A stretch of 64,000 nucleotides of DNA. Source: an uncultured Muribaculaceae bacterium (GTDB lineage Bacteria; Bacteroidota; Bacteroidia; Bacteroidales; Muribaculaceae). Made by a program: the position numbers and the translations under genes. Below the pieces are notes generated by a model. That model searched no databases, was not told the origin of the DNA, and worked only from the letters and a program-made list of their open reading frames with translations. This document shows positions 52,727-60,753 of this stretch, piece by piece (the stretch's first letter is position 1; each line of letters begins with the position of its first letter). The stretch spans positions 62,001-126,000 of the forward strand of contig CANQZG010000010.1 of assembly GCA_947628305.1 (NCBI GenBank), in the 5' to 3' direction.

Positions 52727-53440
52727 TCAATTGTTTTTGACAACTCTCAAGGCAGGGTTGCCTGTTGAGTTTTGTGATTCGTCCTCCTGCGGTTTGTCGC
52801 CGGGATATGAGGCCGGCGGTTGCGGGGAGTTTATGGTGTCGGGTCCGGCCGCGCTTTTCAGCCCCTCGGTGGGGAATATTCCGGCAACCTGATTGATTTT
52901 ATATGAAGTCATCTTCTCGTTGGAGCGGAATCCGTGTCCCTCGATTATACGGTCGGATTTTTCGATGTGGATGAAAGAGTCGGAGTAGACGGTGTGGTTG
53001 CGTTGGTCCCAAAACAGTTGCTGTGTCAGGAACTTTTCGTTGAGGGTGTTGAAGATTTTTACATGTCCGTCGAGACGCCACAGTTGTTCCTGTTTGAAAT
53101 ATGTGGCTGAGTCACATTCGACTGTCGCGTCTTTCTGTGCCAAGTCGTTGTATCGTTCAAGTTTTAATCCGTCAGGGAAAATCCATTTTGGCCGACTCGC
53201 TTCGTCAAACATCAGCCAGAGAGGTGATGTGATGCGGTAACGCATGATTCCTGAATCGGAAATCAATGTCTCGACGTTGCGCGTGAGCATTGTCGGGACG
53301 CGTTCCAGGTCGAGTTTCCCCTTGACCACCTCCCGGTGTTCCTCCTTGCACGAGGTCGCGGTCATTACAGCGACAATAATGCCGAGGGCGAGTGGTAGCA
53401 TCCTCATCGATGTCATTGCTGTCCCGATGGATGATGGCAT
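52727..53440 (-). CDS. lptC: LPS export protein LptC-like
   Basis: The protein of about 237 residues has a hydrophobic N-terminus and a lipobox-like ending (VMTATSC). It then follows the LptC pattern of beta strands (ISDSGIMRYRITSPLWLMFD, CDSATYFKQEQLWRLDGHV, LNEKFLTQQLFWDQ, VYSDSFIHIEKSDRIIEG), ending in a proline-rich tail. LptC bridges the LptB-F-G complex and the periplasmic LptA-type bridge during LPS export. The ATG at 53440 directly follows the upstream stop; 53416 is an alternative. A start at 53491 would overlap the previous gene by 50 bp. Confidence 0.85.
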   Translation of the reverse strand: MPSSIGTAMTSMRMLPLALGIIVAVMTATSCKEEHREVVKGKLDLERVPTMLTRNVETLISDSGIMRYRITSPLWLMFDEASRPKWIFPDGLKLERYNDLAQKDATVECDSATYFKQEQLWRLDGHVKIFNTLNEKFLTQQLFWDQRNHTVYSDSFIHIEKSDRIIEGHGFRSNEKMTSYKINQVAGIFPTEGLKSAAGPDTINSPQPPASYPGDKPQEDESQNSTGNPALRVVKNN

Positions 53441-53441
53441 A

Positions 53442-54686
53442 TCAGCGTATCTTGTTCTGATAGAACCAAAGCTGGTTGAAGTTGATGCCAAGGGTTATAT
53501 TGAAGTAATTTTCCTTCAACAGATTGGCGGCTGTGGCCTGACGGTGGATATACTCAAACCCGACATTGATTACCGTCTTGGCCCCCGGTGCCGGTAACCC
53601 GAAACCGCATGAGATGCCGTAGTCTTTCACGTGGCTGTCGCCCACCATCATGTAGTCGCGGTTGTAATACCCGCCGAGACGGTAGTTGACACGTTGGATG
53701 AAATTGCCACGGCTGTTGGGGGTGTACTGCATGCCCGCGCCTATGCGGTAACGGTCACAGAATTTGCCCGACTGGAAATTGTCATCGATTTCAGCATGCT
53801 TGGCCTTGGACCATTCCTGGTAGGTGACATCGACTTCGGCGAAAAATTTGTCATCGAAACCGTATCCGAGGCCGACTCCCCATGATGCAGGAAGCGAGCG
53901 AACGCCCTTGAGCGATGTGTAGGACAGTGTGTCGACTTTTACATCCTTGTCAACGTCATATTTTTGAATCCATGTATGTCCCAACAGGTCTTTGCCGGGG
54001 GTGTAGACCACGCCGGCCGTCAGGCGGTTACGTTTGTTGAACTTGAATGTGTACTGTGCGCCGACCTGGATATGCCAGTCCCGCACCTCAAGAACTTGCT
54101 CGAACAATGAGGTGGATGTCCCGTAGGCATATACGTCATTGAAATTTGTGCCGAACAGATATGACACGTTGAACCCGACGTTGAATCCTTTGAACACACG
54201 CCCGGCAAGACCGAGGTTGAGTTGGTTCAGTCCGCCTGTCCCTTCATGGGTGCTGCTTCCGTTCTCGAGCTTGGTGCCGAATGAATATCCTACCGATGAA
54301 TAGGGCAACAGTCCGAGTGACATGCCGAGGCGTTTGCCTATGGGGAATTGCATGGTGATGTAATCAAGGCCACCTCCGAAGTCGTGGGCGCGTCCTCCCG
54401 GGTCTTTTGAATCATAGTATGTCAGGTCGACACCCATGTCAAATAGGAATGTCAGTGAGTCGATTCCGGCGTATGATGCAGGGTTCATGACATTGACCTG
54501 GCGACCTGAACTCATGGCGTACCCGACACCTCCCATCTGGCGTTGCGCCGAAGTGGCGTTGTCGTTGAGAAGTCCATACCCGAATTTGGAATAAGGACTC
54601 TGGGTATTGGTGTTCTGTGCGTTAACTATGCCGCAAACCCCTAACAGCAGGAGAATTGTGGCGATGATTGATTTATTTATGTTCAT
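53442..54686 (-). CDS. Outer-membrane beta-barrel protein
   Basis: The 414-residue protein has a signal peptide (MNINKSIIATILLLLGVCGIVNAQ) and a barrel rich in alternating aromatic and glycine-containing strands, resembling FadL/OMPP1-type transporters: SPYSKFGYGLLND, MGGVGYAMSSGRQVNVMNPA, SWGVGLGYGFDDKFFAEVDV, INVGFEYIHRQ. The N-terminal NPA-containing block matches the FadL family, which carries hydrophobic compounds. In Bacteroidales this gene commonly sits between coaX and lptC, which suggests a link to envelope building. Its substrate is unknown. It overlaps coaX by 4 bp. Confidence 0.8.
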   Translation of the reverse strand: MNINKSIIATILLLLGVCGIVNAQNTNTQSPYSKFGYGLLNDNATSAQRQMGGVGYAMSSGRQVNVMNPASYAGIDSLTFLFDMGVDLTYYDSKDPGGRAHDFGGGLDYITMQFPIGKRLGMSLGLLPYSSVGYSFGTKLENGSSTHEGTGGLNQLNLGLAGRVFKGFNVGFNVSYLFGTNFNDVYAYGTSTSLFEQVLEVRDWHIQVGAQYTFKFNKRNRLTAGVVYTPGKDLLGHTWIQKYDVDKDVKVDTLSYTSLKGVRSLPASWGVGLGYGFDDKFFAEVDVTYQEWSKAKHAEIDDNFQSGKFCDRYRIGAGMQYTPNSRGNFIQRVNYRLGGYYNRDYMMVGDSHVKDYGISCGFGLPAPGAKTVINVGFEYIHRQATAANLLKENYFNITLGINFNQLWFYQNKIR

Positions 54687-55420
54687 AATTGCTCATTATA
54701 CAATAATATTCGGTTCAGACCCTTGCTGACAAGGTGCTCGTCAACGGTCACATCTATACGGCACAAAGGCGCGACAAGACGGGCGTCACCTCCTGTAAGA
54801 ATAACCCGTGTCTCGTGCGGAAGACGTGAACGGTAATACTCCACCGCCCCGGCGATGCCGAAAAGCGCACCTCGCAGCATGGCCGACACCGTGTCGTGAC
54901 CCAGCATCGGCTCGTCACGGTTCACGGTCTCGGGTACATCGAGACGCGGAAGCCTGGCGGTGTAACGATGCAGGGCGTCAAGGCGCATCTTCATTCCGGG
55001 GGCTATATTGCCTCCGACAAACGTACCGTCGGCAAGGACGACATCGTAGGTCACGGCGGTACCTATGTCGACGACCAGCACGGGAAAACCCGCACACACG
55101 GTGTATGCGCCTGTGGCCGCGGCGATTCGGTCGGCTCCGAGACTTGATGGTGTGCCGTAATCTATCTTGACCGGGACGGGAGTCGATGCGTTGAGCCGGG
55201 AGGCTCGTCGTGTGATGCTCAGCAGTTCGTCAACGACCCCTTCGCCGTCCACTGCCACCGAGCAATAGAGGGCCGAGCTGATTTCTCTGGTTTCGGCAAA
55301 CTTCTCAAGCACCGAGGCGTTTAGCACCGGCTCGTTGCTGAACTTTATAAGCCTGTCATCCTCCCAGAGGGCGAGTTTCGCCACTGAGTTGCCCTGGTCG
55401 ATTGTAAGATAATGCGCCAT
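54683..55420 (-). CDS. coaX: Type III pantothenate kinase
   Basis: The 245-residue cytoplasmic enzyme phosphorylates pantothenate, the first step of coenzyme A synthesis. Family signs are the N-terminal phosphate loop LTIDQGNSVAKLALWED, the SLGADRIAAATGAY motif, VVDIGTAVTYDVV and PGMKMRLDALHRYTARL. The length is normal. It is the first gene of the run coaX, barrel, lptC, gldE-like. A -7 element ends 7 bp before its ATG, so its mRNA may have almost no leader. Confidence 0.94.
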   Translation of the reverse strand: MAHYLTIDQGNSVAKLALWEDDRLIKFSNEPVLNASVLEKFAETREISSALYCSVAVDGEGVVDELLSITRRASRLNASTPVPVKIDYGTPSSLGADRIAAATGAYTVCAGFPVLVVDIGTAVTYDVVLADGTFVGGNIAPGMKMRLDALHRYTARLPRLDVPETVNRDEPMLGHDTVSAMLRGALFGIAGAVEYYRSRLPHETRVILTGGDARLVAPLCRIDVTVDEHLVSKGLNRILLYNEQL

Positions 55421-55427
55421 TATGGCA

Positions 55428-55435
55428 CAAAATTA
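55428..55435 (-). promoter_or_regulatory. -7 element of coaX, very close to the start codon
   Basis: The minus strand reads TAATTTTG, then 7 bp, then the ATG at 55420. No -33 TTTG is visible at the usual distance. Confidence 0.45.
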
Positions 55436-55516
55436 GTAATAAGTCGTTAAATACGCCTATTTCGGTGCGCTATTTTTAATCGGAGGGGGATAATCCTGCC
55501 GATAAACGGGTGTATT

Positions 55517-55939
55517 TTAACTCTTTTTGGATTTTCTCACTTCTTCTCCCGCTTTCTTTATGGCGCGGGGAATCATGACCGATGTATACCCTTGGATGAA
55601 TGCTCCGGCGAGCGTGAACGCAATCCAGTCTCGGCCCGATGTCTCATTATAGAACATGAAGAAAACACCGGCGGCGAAAAACAGGGAACTCCACATCTCA
55701 AGACGGTACAGGCGTTTTAGACGTAAATCGTGGGCCACGGGACGTGCTGACAGACGGCCGATGACGGTCATTGCCGCCCCGGCGACATATATCCAGCGGG
55801 CCGTCCCCATTCCGCCGTGCAGCAACGGCAGGGCGGTGGCTACAAGGATAAGCAACAGTCCGAGCGTGGCAATCAGTGTCATGATTGCCGATGTGCGGGA
55901 TTCGGAGATTGTTTCGGGTGTGGTCTTGATTTTGGTCAT
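55517..55939 (-). CDS. Small integral membrane protein
   Basis: The 140-residue protein has four hydrophobic segments (MTLIATLGLLLILVATALPLL; WIYVAGAAMTVIG; LEMWSSLFFAAGVFFMFY; WIAFTLAGAFIQGYTSVMI) and a basic C-terminus. It has no signal peptide and no motif that I recognise. It lies 26 bp after the FtsB/DivIC gene on the same strand and is probably co-transcribed. Function unknown. Confidence 0.75.
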   Translation of the reverse strand: MTKIKTTPETISESRTSAIMTLIATLGLLLILVATALPLLHGGMGTARWIYVAGAAMTVIGRLSARPVAHDLRLKRLYRLEMWSSLFFAAGVFFMFYNETSGRDWIAFTLAGAFIQGYTSVMIPRAIKKAGEEVRKSKKS

Positions 55940-55965
55940 AATGGTGTCGTGTGGAATATTGGGGG

Positions 55966-56271
55966 TTACTCGACGATATATACATCCTCGTTGGGACGTT
56001 GCATGTGGTATTGTTCCCTGACAATCCGCTCCATCGTGCCTTTGTCGGTGTCGAGACGGCGGTTCAGGTCTTCGTAATGCCTAAGGGTGTCCCGATTGTC
56101 CTTGATTTCGGCTTTCAGACGCTCTATTTCCTGGGCGTATTCGTATGTGTGCACAACCGAGTTCTCGTTAAAGAAAAGGACAAACACAATCACGCCCACC
56201 GACAGGATGAGAGTGAGCGAGATGTAGCGGCGTACCCATCTAATGGCTTTTATAAAAGAGGAGTCTGACAT
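55966..56271 (-). CDS. FtsB/DivIC-family cell division protein
   Basis: The 101-residue protein has a short cytoplasmic tail, one membrane segment (ISLTLILSVGVIVFVLFF) and a periplasmic coiled coil (YAQEIERLKAEIKDNRDTLRHYEDLNRRLDTD split over about 35 residues). It ends with EQYHMQRPNEDVYIVE. This is the layout of FtsB/DivIC, which with FtsL and FtsQ links the divisome to septal wall synthesis. A -7 element at 56300-56307 lies upstream. Confidence 0.88.
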   Translation of the reverse strand: MSDSSFIKAIRWVRRYISLTLILSVGVIVFVLFFNENSVVHTYEYAQEIERLKAEIKDNRDTLRHYEDLNRRLDTDKGTMERIVREQYHMQRPNEDVYIVE

Positions 56272-56299
56272 GGATGAGATGATTTCGTTGATGATGTCA

Positions 56300-56307
56300 C
56301 AAATTTA
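56300..56307 (-). promoter_or_regulatory. -7 element of the FtsB/DivIC gene
   Basis: The minus strand reads TAAATTTG, 28 bp upstream of the ATG at 56271. It abuts the terminator-like hairpin of the upstream purF-type gene. Confidence 0.45.
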
Positions 56308-56308
56308 C

Positions 56309-56338
56309 ACAGAAAATCTGTGACAGATGTTTTTCTGT
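56309..56338 (-). terminator. Terminator-like hairpin after the amidotransferase gene
   Basis: ACAGAAAATCTG at 56309-56320 pairs imperfectly with CAGATGTTTTTCTGT at 56324-56338 around a TGA loop, 38 bp after the stop at 56376. Confidence 0.4.
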
Positions 56339-56375
56339 CGCTAAAAAGTGTCAAAAATGATGTTCCACGACTGTA

Positions 56376-58259
56376 TTACCGCATGTCGTGATGACCTTCG
56401 TAGTAGTTTATGAACGCCTGGTTCACGAGGCGGATTCCCCCCGCCGTCGGGTAATCGCCTGAAAAATACCAGTCGCCGGGACATCCGGGGATTGAGCGGT
56501 GCAGTCCGTCCATTGTCTGATAGATGATTTTCACCTCGGCGTTGCAATGGGAAGGGGTCAGCATCTCGGCGATTTTGGCCGATATCTGCTCATCGGTGAA
56601 TGGCTCGTATATTGCCTTGACGCAGTTTGCGAGTTCCTCGTCGGGGCATCCTTTCATGTCGATGCAGCGTTGGTAGACCTCGGTGAGTATGTATTCCCTG
56701 CCGGTATCTTTGAGCAATTCGACAGCGGCCTTGAAGGCGATGAACTCGGCCAGACGGGACATGTCGATACCGTAATAGTCGGGGTAGCGCACCTGGGGCG
56801 ATGAACTGACAATCACGATGCGTGACGGGGCGAGGCGGTCGAGCATCGACAGGATGGACTGTTTCAATGTCGTGCCACGCACAATCGAGTCGTCAATCGC
56901 CACGAGTTTATCCCCGGCTTTGATGCAGTCGTAGGTGATGTCGTAGACATGGGCGGCGAGGTCGTCGCGCGATTCGCCCTCGGTGATGAATGTGCGCAGC
57001 TTGATGTCTTTGATTACCGCCTTTTCAATCCTGACGTGTTGCGACATGATTTCCTTTACATTGTCGGTGGTAAGCTCGCCTCGGGATTGAGCCTCGAGAA
57101 TTTGGTCGGTCTTTATGTCGTTCATGCGGTCCTCGAGTCCCTGTACCATCCCGAGGAATGCGACCTCGGCTGTGTTGGGGATGAATGAGAACACTGTACC
57201 GCGCAGGTCGTTGTCGATGGCCTTCATCACATCGGGGACAAGGTTACGGCCCAAGGCCTTGCGCTCGCGGTAGATGTCGCTGTCGCTCCCTCGTGAGAAA
57301 TATACGCGTTCAAATGAACATCTCTCGTTGCGACCCTTCGGCAGGATGTGGCGTATGCTCATCTCGCCATGCTTGCTGACAATCAGTGCGTCGCCGGGCA
57401 TGAGTTCCTTGACATCGTCGCCCGCGATGTTGAACACCGTGCGTATGACAGGGCGTTCCGAAGCGACCACGACAACTTCGTCATCGGCATAATAGAACGC
57501 GGGGCGTATTCCGTGACGGTCGCGCAGGGTGAACATGTCGCCTGACCCGGTGGCACCGCATATAACGAAACCGCCGTCAAACATCGGCGTGGTGCTTTCG
57601 AGCACGTTGGCCATGTCCATATTGTCCTCTATCGCTATGGTCAGTTCAGGCTCTTGAATCGAATCGCGGAATTGTCGGTATAGGCGATGGTTCTCGCTGT
57701 CAAGGGCGTAACCGAGTTGTTCAAGCAGGATGACAGTGTCGGAATAGATGCGCGGGTGTTGGCCGCGTGCGGTTATTGAACTGAAGATTTCCTCGACATT
57801 GGTCATGTTGAAGTTCCCGCACATCAGCAGGTTGCGTGAACGCCAGTTGTTACGCCGCAGGAAAGGGTGGACATAGCTGATTCCGGAACGTCCTGTGGTG
57901 CTGTAGCGTAGATGCCCCATGTATATTTCGCCTATGAACGGGGCGTTCTCCTCCACCCATTCGGGGGTGTGCTCATTAAGATGCACCGCCTCGACTGCCG
58001 GACGCACTGTGTCAAATATCTCCTGGATTGCCCCTGAACCGGTAGCACGTTCGCGGAACACGTATTCGCTGCCCGGGCGCGCAAGCATTTTCACGACACC
58101 CAGTCCGGCTCCCTCTTGTCCGCGGTTGTGCTGTTTCTCCATGAGCAGATACAGTTTGTTGAGCCCGTAACAGTAGGTGCCGTACTTCTCGCGGTAATAA
58201 CTTAACGGCTTCAGTAGGCGTATCATTGCGACGCCACATTCATGCTTGAGTTGTTCCAT
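56376..58259 (-). CDS. Amidophosphoribosyltransferase-like protein (PurF family)
   Basis: The 627-residue cytoplasmic protein has an N-terminal class II glutamine amidotransferase domain. MEQLKHECGVAMI places the nucleophile cysteine at position 8 after a short propeptide, and KQHNRGQEGAGLGV and YMGHLRYSTTG follow. A phosphoribosyltransferase domain has its PRPP loop in VAIDDSIVRGTTLKQS. PurF makes 5-phosphoribosylamine, the first step of purine synthesis. The chain is longer than classical PurF (about 500 residues); the first 45 residues and the C-terminus carry the extra. The frame reaches 58349 but that would overlap glnN, so I chose the ATG at 58259. A second PurF elsewhere could be the housekeeping enzyme. 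Confidence 0.88.
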   Translation of the reverse strand: MEQLKHECGVAMIRLLKPLSYYREKYGTYCYGLNKLYLLMEKQHNRGQEGAGLGVVKMLARPGSEYVFRERATGSGAIQEIFDTVRPAVEAVHLNEHTPEWVEENAPFIGEIYMGHLRYSTTGRSGISYVHPFLRRNNWRSRNLLMCGNFNMTNVEEIFSSITARGQHPRIYSDTVILLEQLGYALDSENHRLYRQFRDSIQEPELTIAIEDNMDMANVLESTTPMFDGGFVICGATGSGDMFTLRDRHGIRPAFYYADDEVVVVASERPVIRTVFNIAGDDVKELMPGDALIVSKHGEMSIRHILPKGRNERCSFERVYFSRGSDSDIYRERKALGRNLVPDVMKAIDNDLRGTVFSFIPNTAEVAFLGMVQGLEDRMNDIKTDQILEAQSRGELTTDNVKEIMSQHVRIEKAVIKDIKLRTFITEGESRDDLAAHVYDITYDCIKAGDKLVAIDDSIVRGTTLKQSILSMLDRLAPSRIVIVSSSPQVRYPDYYGIDMSRLAEFIAFKAAVELLKDTGREYILTEVYQRCIDMKGCPDEELANCVKAIYEPFTDEQISAKIAEMLTPSHCNAEVKIIYQTMDGLHRSIPGCPGDWYFSGDYPTAGGIRLVNQAFINYYEGHHDMR

Positions 58260-58306
58260 CGGGGTATATGAAAGAGAGGAGAGAGGAGGGTGAGCAATAA
58301 ATTTGG

Positions 58307-60496
58307 TTATCTTATAAATAGAAGTTCGCGGTACTTGGGTAACGGCCACATCTCGTTGTCAATCATCAGTTCGAGTTTGTCAATGTGGTAACGGATTGTC
58401 TCCATGTGTGGCGCGACGGTATCGTGATAGGCGATTGCCTTTTCGCGTTCGCTCTCGATACGGTTGGCGACACGGCGAGCATCGACCATCTCCTCGACCT
58501 CGGTGTTGATGGTCTTGATGTGGGATGACAGATTCTCGATTGCCGTCAGGTCGCTCGCTGCGAGTTCTTCACCCTTTTGTCCGGGGAAAAGGCTTTTTAG
58601 CTTGAACGCGTTGTCCAACAGAATTGACTGGTAACGTGTGGCTACCGGGATGATATGGTTGATGGCGAGGTCGCCGAGCACACGTGCCTCAATCTGTACT
58701 TTCTTGGTGTACATCTCCCATTTAACCTCGTTGCGGGCCTCGAGCTCGTTCTTGGTCATGACCTCGGTTCGGCTGAACATGTCGATTGATTTATCGCTGA
58801 GGTAGGCATCAAAAATCAATGGAACCGATGCCTCGCAGTCGAGACCGCGGCGTTCGGCCTCGGCTTTCCATTCATCGGAATAGCCGTTGCCGTCGAAGTG
58901 GATTGCCGCCGAGTCCTTGAAAAGTATCTTGATTTCGGCGAGGATGGCATGGTTGAGTTCTTCTCCGGCCTCAAGGCGACGGTCGATTGCGCTCTTGAAG
59001 TCAATGAGCTGTTCGGCGACAGCCGAGTTCAACGCTATCATGGCCGAGCCACAGTTGGCCGACGAGCCGACGGCACGGAATTCAAACCGATTGCCTGTGA
59101 ACGCGAACGGAGACGTGCGGTTGCGGTCGGTGTTGTCGAGCATGATTTCGGGAATCTGCGATACACCGACAGAGAGTTTCTCGTTTGATGCCAAAGCTAT
59201 TAACTCGTCCTTGTCGGAGTTGACGATTGTGTCTATGATGCGGCTCAGGTGGGAGCCGGTGAATATAGAGATGATTGCGGGGGGTGCTTCGTTTGCACCG
59301 AGACGGTGGCCGTTGGTCGCCGACATGATAGATGCTTTCAGCAGCGCGTTGTGACGGTGTACGGCGGCCATGACATTGGCGACAAAGGTTAGGAAGCGTA
59401 GGTTGTCCTCCGGGGTTTTGCCGGGTGAGAACAACATGGCCCCGGTGTCGGTGCCGAGACTCCAGTTATTGTGTTTGCCCGAACCGTTCACACCTGCGAA
59501 GGGTTTCTCGTGCAGCAGCACACGGAAGTTGTGGCGTCTCGCCACCTCGCCCATTATCGACATCAGCAGCATGTTGTGGTCGTTGGCGAGATTGGTTTCC
59601 TCGAATATCGGGGCAAGCTCAAACTGGTTGGGTGCGACCTCGTTGTGACGGGTCTTGGCGGGGATTCCCAGGCGGTGACACTCGATTTCAAGGTCGAGCA
59701 TGAACGCCTCGACGCGTGAAGGGATTGCACCGAAATAATGGTCTTCGAGCTGTTGGTTCTTGGCCGATTCGTGACCCATGAGGGTGCGCCCTGTCATCAC
59801 GAGGTCGGGGCGTGCCGAGTACAGGGCCTCGTCAACGAGGAAATACTCCTGTTCCCATCCGAGGTAGGATATCACATGATTGACCTTTGGGTCGAAGAAT
59901 CGTGCCACGGCTGTGCCGGCATGGTCTACGGCGGTCAAGGCGCGCAACAGCGGGGTCTTGTAATCGAGCGATTCGCCTGTATAGGAGACGAAAATCGTGG
60001 GGATACAAAGGGTCTTGTCCAAAATAAAGGCCGGGGACGAGATGTCCCAGGCCGAGTAGCCGCGAGCCTCGAATGTGTTGCGGATTCCTCCGTTGGGGAA
60101 ACTTGATGCATCGGGTTCTTGCTGTACAAGCAGTTTGCCGTTGAACTCCTCGACGACACCGCCTTTCCCGTCATGCTGGATGAAGGCGTCGTGTTTCTCG
60201 GCCGTTGTCTCGGTCAGGGGTTGAAACCAGTGGGTGTAATGGCGTGCGCCGTTGTCAATCGCCCAGCGTTTCATACCCTCGGCCACGCTGTCGGCCACGC
60301 TGCGGGGCAGAGGCTCCTTGTTGTCGATTGCGTTGACAAGTGCCTGATAGGTGGTCTGCGGGAGGTATTCAAACATCTTGTTGCGGTTGAACACGAGCTT
60401 GGCATAATACTCTTGCGGACGCTCCTTGGGGATGTCTACCGACACGGCCTTGCGGTCGAAGGCTTCCTCTACGACTTTAAATCTTAACGAAGACAT
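58307..60496 (-). CDS. glnN: Glutamine synthetase type III
   Basis: The 729-residue cytoplasmic enzyme joins glutamate and ammonia to glutamine. It matches GSIII (GlnN) rather than the smaller type I. Signs are VSYTGESLDYKTPLLRAL, YLGWEQEYFLVDEALY, RHNEVAPNQFELAPIFEE, the metal- and ATP-site block NGSGKHNNWSLGTDTG, NEAPPAIISIFTGSHL and FTGNRFEFRAVGSS. GSIII is the usual glutamine synthetase of Bacteroides relatives and forms double-ringed hexamers. The gene sits 47 bp upstream of the purF-type gene, so nitrogen assimilation and the glutamine-using step may be co-expressed. Confidence 0.96.
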   Translation of the reverse strand: MSSLRFKVVEEAFDRKAVSVDIPKERPQEYYAKLVFNRNKMFEYLPQTTYQALVNAIDNKEPLPRSVADSVAEGMKRWAIDNGARHYTHWFQPLTETTAEKHDAFIQHDGKGGVVEEFNGKLLVQQEPDASSFPNGGIRNTFEARGYSAWDISSPAFILDKTLCIPTIFVSYTGESLDYKTPLLRALTAVDHAGTAVARFFDPKVNHVISYLGWEQEYFLVDEALYSARPDLVMTGRTLMGHESAKNQQLEDHYFGAIPSRVEAFMLDLEIECHRLGIPAKTRHNEVAPNQFELAPIFEETNLANDHNMLLMSIMGEVARRHNFRVLLHEKPFAGVNGSGKHNNWSLGTDTGAMLFSPGKTPEDNLRFLTFVANVMAAVHRHNALLKASIMSATNGHRLGANEAPPAIISIFTGSHLSRIIDTIVNSDKDELIALASNEKLSVGVSQIPEIMLDNTDRNRTSPFAFTGNRFEFRAVGSSANCGSAMIALNSAVAEQLIDFKSAIDRRLEAGEELNHAILAEIKILFKDSAAIHFDGNGYSDEWKAEAERRGLDCEASVPLIFDAYLSDKSIDMFSRTEVMTKNELEARNEVKWEMYTKKVQIEARVLGDLAINHIIPVATRYQSILLDNAFKLKSLFPGQKGEELAASDLTAIENLSSHIKTINTEVEEMVDARRVANRIESEREKAIAYHDTVAPHMETIRYHIDKLELMIDNEMWPLPKYRELLFIR

Positions 60497-60624
60497 GTTG
60501 TAAGTGATATTGAGTTAAGTAGGATGTGATGAGCGATATAATCCCTGCCGACATTACATGGTCGGACACTATACGTGAATCAGACAATATTGCGGCGTTT
60601 TCGCCGCCGTTCCTTTTCATGGCG

Positions 60625-60632
60625 CAAAGGTA
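60625..60632 (-). promoter_or_regulatory. -7 element of glnN
   Basis: The minus strand reads TACCTTTG, 128 bp upstream of the glnN ATG. This leaves a long leader of about 120 nt that contains a small GC-rich hairpin near 60592-60609, possibly regulatory. Confidence 0.5.
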
Positions 60633-60689
60633 AGAATTTTCCTAAAAAATTTCAATCACGCGGTCGTTAAAAAATTTGTGACCGGTCAT

Positions 60690-60721
60690 TTTGTTTATAT
60701 AAAGGAATATATGTATCTTTG
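60690..60721 (+). promoter_or_regulatory. Promoter of the alpha-amylase gene
   Basis: TTTG at 60690-60693, 20 nt, then TATCTTTG at 60714-60721, 32 bp upstream of the ATG. It is divergent from the glnN promoter. Confidence 0.65.
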
Positions 60722-60753
60722 ATTCAGATTCATACTTACAAATATTTATTACA

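Noticed and set aside
52717-52743. TTG start of the CNNM/GldE-like gene
   Set aside because: It overlaps the lptC stop; the ATG at 52716 lies 10 bp after that stop.
58260-58349. Extended start of the amidophosphoribosyltransferase gene
   Set aside because: It overlaps the end of glnN and would bury the N-terminal nucleophile cysteine; PurF-type enzymes need a short propeptide.
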